Assembly (NCBI RefSeq): GCF_000372725.1
Contig: NW_005198244.1
Span: 2,049,841-2,113,840, forward strand
Source of the DNA: Emiliania huxleyi CCMP1516
Lineage: Eukaryota > Haptophyta > Isochrysidales > Noelaerhabdaceae
Length of the DNA stretch: 64,000 nucleotides
Direction: 5' to 3'
In this document: positions 56,659 through 64,000 of the stretch, piece after piece
Numbering within the stretch: position 1 is the stretch's first letter
Layout of the letters: every line of letters begins with the position of its first letter
Translations under genes and position numbers: made by a program
The notes under the pieces: generated by a model
Seen by the model: only the letters and a program-made list of their open reading frames with translations
What the model was told of the DNA's origin: nothing
Database searches by the model: none

Positions 56659-59200
56659 ATGGCCTCCTTGCTGCGGCGCAACGCCTCCTTTGGGCGCAAG
56701 GCGAAGGCGGCTGCACGCGACAACGGCATCCGCGAGGGCGGCACAATCTTCCGCGAGCCTGCCGAGGCGTCCGACACAGAGGTAGAGGAGTCTGCAGACA
56801 CGGAGGGTGGCGGTGACGTGGGACGCGCGCGGCGGACGTCCTCCTTTGGCCGTGCGCCGCGGCCACTCTCCGCAAGCGGCGACATCGCCGCGGACTGCTC
56901 GTCCTCCTCGCAGCCGTCGCCCACGAGCACCGCCTCGTCAAAGGAGGCGGACCAGGCAGCTGTCCCCGCCCGCCGCTCCGAGATCGAGCTCTAGCCCACC
57001 CATCGACCACTGCCAGCACCAGACTTGGGCTCCGCGGTCTCGCGGTCCCGACCGTGAAAGCACCCGCTGGCCACAACTGCGGCGCCGCCTACCCTCTCCG
57101 GCTCTCACCCTTTTGCCCTTGGCAATCAGACCGCCGAGGCCGAGGCGCTGTCTCCGACGCGGGGGCTGGGATCGCTGCACGGCTGGCTACTCAAGAAGCA
57201 CTCTCGCGACAAGACCGTCTCAGCGCAATGGGCCAAGGTGGGAGCCTTTCTCCGACCGCCAGCCCCGCACGACGCTCCGTTGACACGCCAGCGGATGCAC
57301 AATGTCCCCCGGTGGCGCCGGTCTTCTGACGACGCCCCCGATGCTGCAGCGCTACTTCACCGTGGACGATCTGCGCGGCACCCTCGCCTACTCGAAGAGC
57401 GTCACCAAGAAGCCCTCCGTCGTCCTCCCGCTGACCGACATCACAAAGGCCACGCCGCCACGCTGGAGAGACGCTCCTGCACACACCCACCCTCGGCCCC
57501 TCACTCGTCACGACTCGTCCCCGTCCCGCCGCTGCAACCCACGCACCTCTCTTCAACCAACGCCCTCGCCGCCGCCTCTGACCCAGTCATTGCCGCCGAT
57601 TTCCCAGATCGAGGCTGCCGACCTCGAATCGTGCCACGGCGCCTCCTTCCCTTTCGTCGTCTCTTGCCCGCCCGTCCACCTCGTCCTCGCCGCCGAGGAC
57701 CGCCAGGACCAGCGGCTCTGGATCACGGGCCTGCAGAAACGCGTCCAGCTCTGGAGAGACAAGCAAGCCTCGGGCCCGGCGGCCGCCGCCGTGGCGGTCA
57801 ACATTGCGGACGGCAACGCGGGCTACGTGGTACCGGACAAGGACCCGGAGCCGATCGACCTCAGCAGTCTAGGCGGGGCCGCCTTCGAGGCGGCGCGCGA
57901 GGCGCTCAACATGTGGGAGAAGCAGGCGTCGGACTCTGGCTCCGAAAAGGCTGGCTCGCTGCGGCCGGCGGCGGCCGAGACCGAGAAGGCGAGGCCGCCC
58001 GCAAAGAAGAAGAAGAAGAAGACGGCGACGAAGAAGAGCCAGGAGCCCACCGGTGACGACGCCCATCACACGAGCCGCGAGGCCGCGGACGCGACTTCTG
58101 CCGCGGAGGATCTCGAGGGGGAGGACAAGCCTTCGGGCAGCCCCGTCGCTGCCACCAAGAAGAAGAAGAAGAAGAACAAGAAGCAGGAGGCCCCCATCGA
58201 GGCGGGGGAGGATGGAGGGGCTGGAGGGCCTCGCAGCGATAGCGAGAACGAGACTCGCCCGCTTCGAGAGCACTCGGGGAGGGCCGCCTCGGCCAGGCGC
58301 GACGCCGATGCGGAGGAGGGGCGGCTCCCAGGTCGCAGCCCACCGCCGCGGTCAAAATCGCGCGCCTTGCGATCAGCTGGCGAGGCCGAGTACGAGGCGG
58401 AGGAGGAGCGGGAACCGCCGCCGGCCGAACGGGGGGCCCCTTCGGTCTCCCGCCCGGGGTCTCGCGAGGCGGCCTGCAGAGAAGAGCACGACTACGCTCA
58501 GCTGCAGACGCCACCTCGGGAGGGGCGGGCAATTGGCGGCGGGTCGATGTTTAAGCGGATCGCGAGCCCGGCCGCAAAGGCAGCCGACGAGCCGGCGGAC
58601 TCGGCAAGCGAGGACGAGGACGACGCCGGGCTTTCTCGGCATGTGGTGCCCGCAGCGAACGACCTCTCCTCGTCGCTGCGCCCTAGGCACACTCGCCTGA
58701 CCCCGCCCCCCCTCAATTCTGCCCGCTTACGACGCCCCCGCCTCTGCCCATTCAGCCGACCCCTCGAGGAGCTGCTCTCCTCGGACGACGATGAGCCGGA
58801 GGACTACTCCATCCCGTCGCACGTTCCCATGCCCGAGCGCGCCGTGCCAGCGCTCGATCCGCCACCAGCCTCACTGCTGGGGACGCGGTCACCGGGATCG
58901 GCGCCGCCACCGCCGCCGCCCGCAGCGTCGCCTGGCGGAGGCTCTGCAGTTTCTCCGGACGCACCGGGACAGCGGACGACGCCATGGGCCCGGAATGATC
59001 CGCTAGCAGGCCAGAGCGTGGGTATCACGGACGACTTGGGCAGTACGACCAAGACGGCGGCTGATGAGGACTGGGACGACGAGGACGAGGACGAGGACGA
59101 GGAGGAACAGGAAGCGGAGCGGTCGAGAGCAGCAGCAAAGGTGGCGTCGGCAGTGAATGGCGACAGCCTGGAGGATGATTGGGATTCGGACGAGGAGTGA
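56659..59200 (+). CDS. Pleckstrin-homology-domain protein with long disordered acidic tail
   Basis: ATG 56659 opens MASLLRRNASFGRKAKAAAR and a Ser-rich region. A GC-AG intron (56956-57129) joins to GLGSLHGWLLKKHSRDKTVS, the start of a PH domain; an intron follows AQWAK. The next exon reads RYFTVDDLRGTLAYSKSVTK and LPLTDITK, and the next IEAADLESCHGASFPFVVSC, VHLVLAAEDRQDQRLWITGL and QKRVQLW (the terminal PH helix with its Trp). Beyond it lie Lys-rich runs (KKKKKK twice), Glu/Ala-rich disorder, Pro-rich segments and an acidic end (DWDDEDEDEDEEEQEAERSR, closing DDWDSDEE). Likely binds phosphoinositides or proteins at membranes (inference). The PH order resembles oxysterol-binding-protein-type N-termini, but no ORD domain follows. 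Confidence 0.75.
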
Positions 59201-59632
59201 AGGCTACTGCACTCTTGCACGCTCGAATCTGCGTCCGCACCTGACCTCGTTCGATCGCCTGGCTGGTCCCCAAACACGCTGTTTGAACGCCATGGTGATT
59301 GTGCACGTATTTGTTGCTACAGTGCACAGAGAAAAAAATCATCTGGAATAATAGATGATAACGCTTAACGGCGACTGTTCCCTTTCTCTCTTAGAGAGCT
59401 CTCTTGTGTGAATAGTCGCGCTTGTGGTGTGTCGGAGGAGGGGGGATCTTCAAGGGACGGCGCGCGGCCGCGTCGCAGGCGTCAACCTCTTCGACCGACG
59501 TAATTCCCTCAAGCGTATCTAAATCACAGCACGACACGTCACAATGAACACACAAAGGTCAAAGCACAACACTGGGATACACGTGGGATATGACGTGGGA
59601 CACAACCACAAGAGGCGAGAGAGGTGCGCGCG
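59201..59632. other. Intergenic between convergent genes
   Basis: 3' flanks of the PH gene and of the membrane protein. A CTCTCTTAGAGAGCTCTCTTG palindromic patch lies near 59387. No coding frame. Confidence 0.4.
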
Positions 59633-60844
59633 TCAATCATAGCCGCTCCTACCGTTTATCGCTATCATAAGCCCGATTGGCGTCGTGCGAAAGACGTGAA
59701 TGATGTAGAGCACCGCAAGCACGGTTGACACCACGGTGCCAGCACAGACGGCCGCCACGGCCCGATCCTCGCCCTCAACCTGCACCTGCTTGATGACCTT
59801 GAGCCCCGCGGCGATGAGGAGGAGGATGAGGCTCGCCCAGATCGAATTGCGGCTCCCGTTGCGCATGTTGTGCAACCTCGCCGTGAACAAATCCACCTCC
59901 ATTGACAGCGCCAATCGCATCCGCGAGGCTGTTTCCGCAGGCAGGTGGACCTGCTCACAGATCGACTGGTCTTTGCTCTTGACCAGGCGCGAGTAGTGCC
60001 CGAACAGCAGCCCAAAGACGGTCGCATAGGCGCTGGCCGAGCACGCCAAGAGTAGGCAGATGAGTTGGGCAGCCGATGTGTTCTTCTGATACTCCCACCA
60101 CTCCTCCTCGGTGGCGGCAGAGAGGTCCGCGTCGGCCGACTGCAAGATGCAGTCGATCGAGATGGAGAGGACGATCGCGCTGATGAGGGTCAGCGACTCT
60201 GCCGACTCGCCCAGCGCCTCGATTCGCTCGACGCCGATCCTCGGAGGGATCTTCAAGGGATCGGTGGTGTAAGGGGAGAAGCAGCAGTGTGCCCAGTGGT
60301 TGGCACAGCAGCCGGGCTGTTCCTGCTCCCATCCGATTCTGCCCGTCCGCTCTGTGACCTCCTCGCTGGACGTTGAATTTGTCGGTCGGCGCGACGGGCT
60401 GCGAGAGGAGCCGGACCGGAGGCGCGGGCTGGATTTTCCGGGCCGGTCGTGCAGCACGCTCGCGAAGCTCACCGCCTTTTGCGGGCGCTGGGTCGCGCCG
60501 CTGCCGCCGCTGTCGACGCCACGGCCAGCACTGCTCGTCACGTTGCTACCGCCGCACTTCGGAGAGAAGGTGGCGGTGCGGTGCAGGTCAATGAACCGCG
60601 ACGGCATCGGAGAGGGGCTCTGCGCGGGCAAGGACAGCAGTCCCTTGGTGGCAGGCCTTCTCTCCTGAACAGCCAGGCAAGGACAGCAGCCTTTGGTGCT
60701 TGGAGCAAGGCGGTGGATTGCAAAAAGAATTACGGCCCAGATTGCTGCAATACACACATGGCAGCCATCCTTAGTAGGGATGGCTGGAAGCGCGCTGCTG
60801 CAGCCGTACCGCCCTCCCCGGGGGCGGGGCGAGCCCTGATGCAT
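59633..60844 (-). CDS. Multi-pass membrane protein of unknown function
   Basis: A 403-codon frame. ATG at 60842-60844 is possible, but the first 79 codons overlap low-quality repeated sequence, and ATG at 60605-60607 (MPSRFIDLHRTATFSPKCGG) is my preferred start. A Ser/Arg-rich region follows. Hydrophobic helices: LTLISAIVLSISIDCIL, LICLLLACSASAYATVFGLL, SIWASLILLLIAAGLKVI and AVAAVCAGTVVSTVLAVLYI. The segment between helices 2 and 3 has EQVHLPAETASRMRLALSME. The C-terminus is MIAINGRSGYD. I do not recognise the family. Confidence 0.6.
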   Translation of the reverse strand: MHQGSPRPRGGRYGCSSALPAIPTKDGCHVCIAAIWAVILFAIHRLAPSTKGCCPCLAVQERRPATKGLLSLPAQSPSPMPSRFIDLHRTATFSPKCGGSNVTSSAGRGVDSGGSGATQRPQKAVSFASVLHDRPGKSSPRLRSGSSRSPSRRPTNSTSSEEVTERTGRIGWEQEQPGCCANHWAHCCFSPYTTDPLKIPPRIGVERIEALGESAESLTLISAIVLSISIDCILQSADADLSAATEEEWWEYQKNTSAAQLICLLLACSASAYATVFGLLFGHYSRLVKSKDQSICEQVHLPAETASRMRLALSMEVDLFTARLHNMRNGSRNSIWASLILLLIAAGLKVIKQVQVEGEDRAVAAVCAGTVVSTVLAVLYIIHVFRTTPIGLMIAINGRSGYD

Positions 60845-61063
60845 GCATGGCTGAGCTGGCCCACACCGCAGCCATTTTGGGCAAGCCCCGCCATTGCAGC
60901 CATCGATGCCTGGAGCACAGAGATTTCAGCCATCTGCTATGGCTGGAGCACAGAGATTCATCTTCCACACACAGACCCCCTACCGGCAAGGAGCCCGAAC
61001 CCAGCAACCAGCTGCCCCGACCCTGCCGCTATAGGGTGCCGGCGGTTGTCCCTATCCCAACCC
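60845..61063. other. Spacer with a decayed R1 MITE end
   Basis: At 60980-61010 the sequence CAGACCCCCTACCGGCAAGG and then AGCCCGAACCCAGC resembles the right end of the R1 family at 26660-26693. A CTGGAGCACAGAGATT phrase occurs twice near 60915 and 60941. Confidence 0.45.
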
Positions 61064-63148
61064 ATGCTCGAGGCGAGCGACGACTGGTGGCGGGAACTGG
61101 CGAATGAGTACGAGGGCGGCGACCTCTCCTCGGGCGGCAGTGCGATCGACGAGCCTCACAGCCTGCACAGGCGGCCGCCTCGTAAGCGGCAGTGCGCCGC
61201 TCCAGGCTCGCCCTCCGACGCCACGTCCACGGTGGCGCTGCCTCCGCGGCGTGCTGTCGGTGGCGGCGGCGGCGCCATCGACGGCCTCGTCGAGCGGCTG
61301 GAGCGGCTGATGGTAGTGTCCGCGGGAGGCGCCCTCGGCGAGCCTGCGGATGGCGGTGGCGAGGCGCGGCTTGTGGCGGCGCTCGAGACTGTGTCGGCCA
61401 AGGCGGAGGACCGGATCGCGGCGGCCGAAGAGGCGGCGGCCAACGCGCGCGACGAGGTGAGCCGGCTGACGCTGCAGCTGCAGGCGGCCCCCTCGGCCGA
61501 GGCACTGGCGCGGCAGGCGCGGGAGCCACTTCCGAGACACTTCTGAGACACTTCCGAGACACTTCCGAGACACTTCCCTGCCCCGCGCCTCGCGGGTCCC
61601 TCTGGCTCCCTGCGCCGCCCTCGCGGTGGCCAGCCCGCGCCTCGCGCCGGCAGGCGGAGAACGCGCGCGAGCAGCGCGCAGCGCGCGTGGACGCGGAGGC
61701 AAAGCTGAAGCTCTGCCGCCGCCGGATCGAGGCGCTGGAGCGCGAGGTGGCGCAGCCGCACGCCGCCGCGGACCTGGCGTCGAGAGGCGGCGCGCGGTAT
61801 GCGCAGCCCGTCCGGCGCGCCCCGTCGCCGCGTCGGCCTAGCGGCAGCGGCGCCTCCGCCTTCGCTCCGCACGCCGCCGCCTCCGCCTCCGCCTCCGCCT
61901 CCTCCGCCTCCGCCTCCGCCGCCTCGGCACCGCCGGCCGGCCGTGCGACCTCCGCCGCTCTCGAGGGAGGCGCGCCGCAGGAGTGGGGCCGGCAGCACGG
62001 CGCGTCGGAAGCAGGGGGGGACGCTGCGGCGGACATCGCTGCAGGTGCACGCCTCACCGCCTCGCCTCGCCTCACCGCCTCACCTCGCCTCACCGCCTCA
62101 CCTCGCCTCACCGCCTCGCCTCGCCTCGCCTCACCGCCCGCCTCTCGTCCACCGCCTTCCTCCCTCTCCGCTTCCTCCCTCTCCTCCCTCTCTCTCACCC
62201 TCTCCCGCCCTCTCTCCTCGCGTCCGCGCCTCTCCTCATGCCGCCTCTCCTCCCCGCGGCGCCTCCTCCCCGCGGCACCTCCTCCAGCTGACCTCCTCCC
62301 CGCGGCACCTCCCCGCGGCGCCTCCTCCCCGCGGCTTGAGGCTTGACCCGAGGCTAGGCGTCGCTGCGTCGCGTGGCGATGGAGAGGAGGCGGCGGCGGA
62401 GTTGGTGTGCTAGCGCGCCTCTCCAGGAGCCTGCCATGCACCTCCTCTGGGACCCTTCTCTGGGACCCTTCTCTGGGGCTCTCTCCCTGTAGGCGGCGGC
62501 GGAGTACGTGCTGGCGCACTTGCGCAAAGAGCTCGGGGCGACCACTCTCCCCGAGGTGCTTCACTTTGGTCAAGCTCGGTCAAGCTCGGCCAATCTCGGT
62601 CGATCTCGGTGTCATCTCGGCCGCCCTCCCCTCCTCAGGTGCTCAGCCGAGTCCACGAGCTCGGCGAGGTGCTCCGCCATAGATCGCGGCTCTCGTGCCT
62701 TGCACACACCCCCGCCGCTCGAGACGCAAGGGAGGCGGTGCCGCCACCCCGCACTCACACCCTCAGCCTCACCACACGCCCTCAGGCGCTCCGCCGCTCC
62801 GTCGCGCTGCTCGCGCAGCTGCGAGTTGCCCTCGACTTGCCGCACGACGCGACGGTTAGGGGTAGGGGTAGGGGTAGGGGTAGGGGTAGGGGTAGGGGTA
62901 GCAGTCGACTTGCCGCACGACGCGACGGCGCCCCCTCTCCCTCCGCCTCCCGCCCCCTCCCTCTCCCTTGTCCTCCTCCCTCCTCCTCCTCTCCCACTAT
63001 GGCCCCGTCCTCGCCGAGTCCACAGGCGCAGGAGTGCGTCGCTGCGGCCGGCGAGGCGAGCTCGGCGAGCAAGTCTGCGGCGGTGGCGGGGCGGCTGCTC
63101 GAGCCGGGCGCTGTGAAGAGACGCCGTTCACACCTACGCCGTGAGTAG
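61064..63148 (+). CDS. Coiled-coil protein, possibly CEP70-like, six or more exons
   Basis: Exons I can join in frame: 61064-61516, 61654-about 62040, 62493-62555, 62639-62668, 62786-62854 and 63026-63148. The start MLEASDDWWRELANEYEGGD leads to coiled coil (AIDGLVERLERLMVV, LVAALETVSAKAEDRIAAAE, AAANARDEVSRLTLQLQA, AENAREQRAARVDAEAKLKL). The C-terminal exons join to EYVLAHLRKELGATTLPE, then VLSRVHELGEALRRSVALLA and QLRVALDLPHDAT. The pattern of a short helix ending L-x-x-V, a G-E turn and a leucine-rich helix recalls the end of centrosomal CEP70. That naming is tentative. Every intron after the second begins with the same G-T/C-G-rich bases as the next exon. The stop at 63148 may be replaced by a further exon starting GTGATGGAGC at 63148. 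Confidence 0.5.
62041..62340 (+). repeat. Intronic CCTCACCGCCTCGC minisatellite
   Basis: Imperfect units of CGCCTCACCGCCTCGCCTCG from 62045 to 62140, followed by a C/T-rich tract and CCCGCGGC repeats near 62270-62335. It forms most of the long intron of the coiled-coil gene. Confidence 0.8.
62832..62928 (+). repeat. GGGGTA telomere-variant array between 24-bp direct repeats
   Basis: A 24-bp segment TCGACTTGCCGCACGACGCG plus ACGG at 62832-62855 is repeated at 62905-62928. Between them is GTTAGGGGTAGGGGTA and further GGGGTA units. The array starts exactly at the exon end, supplying GTTAGG as a donor. Confidence 0.95.
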
Positions 63149-64000
63149 GTGATGGAGCGGCTGCTCTGCACCCTCCTCCGCGGCGACTCGCCCGGAGGCG
63201 CCCCTGCCCTCTTGCCGCCCTCTTGCCCCCCACCCACCCCACACCACCACCACCACCACCACCACTTCCGCCTCGACACACCCTCGCAGGCCGTACGCAG
63301 CCCGCACTCCAACCCGCAAGGCCAGCCCCATCACGCGCGCACTTTCCATGCCCACCGACCCTGCACAGGTGCCGTCGCCATCCCTCCGGCCCTCGCTTGC
63401 GCCGACCCTCCGCCAACGGGCGCGGCTCTGCGGGAGGACGGGTGGGGCTCCCCGGCCCTCTCGTCGTCTGTAAGGGCTCGCCAGTAGGCTGGGCCATCCC
63501 TTGCCCCACCACTCTCAGCGTGTGTGGGGGGAGACACCTTCACTGCCTCACTTTGTCTAGGGGGGGGGGCGGGGTCCATATGCTGTCATGCGCACATGGT
63601 GCTTAAGGTTAAGCACACGCCGCATGAATGTATGTGGCACGCATGCAGAGATAGGAGCTGTCGCGCAGCACGCAGGGGATGGCGTTGCGGGTCCCGGGGA
63701 TAGTATCGCCACCTCGCTCCTCGGTCCTCGCGTACCTGCCGCGCAGTGTTTGTGCGCATAATATGTTCTAACTTTTGAAAAGTGAGTGAAAATGTACTAT
63801 GTATGTACACAAAGACTCAGTCCAGTGCGCCCGCGAACGTGGAACGAGTCGACCTAGCGAGAGCATCGGCGCACGCTGAAGAAATACGTCTCACCGTACA
63901 CCGATTACACATGGACACGCATGTGCATGTGCATGTGCATGTGTCTCTCTCCCCTCTCATTCCTGACTCTATGTCCGCTCTATCTATCCATCTCCTTCCG
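63149..64000. other. Right end of the window, no gene supported
   Basis: A CAC-repeat (63242-63266) and ATGTGC repeats (63918-63942) are present. A frame from 63149 opening VMERLLCTLLRGD could be one more exon of the coiled-coil gene. Nothing else is recognised to the window end. Confidence 0.4.

Overview
The window looks like nuclear DNA of a GC-rich protist alga. A haptophyte-like genome is my best guess, inferred from high GC, compact multi-exon genes on both strands, many apparent GC-AG introns, TTAGGG-type repeats and copia/MITE-type elements. I could not test the species. There are no prokaryotic operons and no CRISPR array, and I recognised no tRNA or rRNA gene. Because genes are split by short introns, single open frames usually show only pieces of a protein. 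Exon borders given here come from reading frame, splice dinucleotides and protein likeness, not from transcripts.

Layout. 0-1.6 kb: palindromic GATGC array and nested MITEs. 1.7-5.2 kb: an alkaline-phosphatase-fold enzyme (+) and a flavin-reductase-like protein (-). 5.9-8.5 kb: a young, internally deleted copia retrotransposon with identical LTRs. 8.6-13.6 kb: a 2OG-Fe(II) oxygenase, a TIR element and an aspartyl/asparaginyl beta-hydroxylase. 15-16.9 kb: a hAT-like relic and a small gene between GTGAACC-rich minisatellites. 16.9-24.3 kb: a 1319-residue HECT ubiquitin ligase with several ubiquitin/SUMO-binding motifs, and a membrane-anchored TPR-like protein. 25.6-28.1 kb: a glutaredoxin-like gene, a 70-residue membrane protein and an unknown gene. 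30.3-32.5 kb: a very-long-chain 3-oxoacyl-CoA reductase. 33.8-36 kb: an ARM-like ORF and a DUF1275 membrane protein. 36.6-40.3 kb: a PCIF1/CAPAM-type mRNA cap m6Am methyltransferase with an unusual N-terminal zinc-ribbon-like extension. 40.5-43.9 kb: an ARM protein, an SRA-domain protein with an apparent frameshift, and a membrane protein. 44.1-46 kb: a TIR transposon with two unrecognised ORFs. 46-50.7 kb: a GcvH-like protein, a retroelement-like ORF and a sulfotransferase. 53-54.7 kb: proteasome subunit beta1. 55-63.1 kb: a fold-back element, a PH-domain protein, a membrane protein and a possible CEP70-like coiled-coil protein.

The most striking pattern is in the introns. In gene after gene, the first 6-38 bases of the intron are a copy of the first bases of the next exon, so the intron lies between two direct repeats carrying AG|GT or AG|GC. 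Three such repeat pairs enclose telomere-type repeats (CCCTAA, GTTAGG or GGGGTA), one encloses three tandem 68-bp copies, and one a 10-bp minisatellite of about 50 copies. This suggests frequent, recent intron birth by tandem duplication or break repair, sometimes with telomeric DNA as filler.

The genes do not form a pathway. They are ordinary eukaryotic housekeeping and regulatory genes (proteasome, ubiquitin ligase, fatty-acid elongation, mRNA cap methylation, methyl-DNA reading) with transposable elements in the spaces between them.
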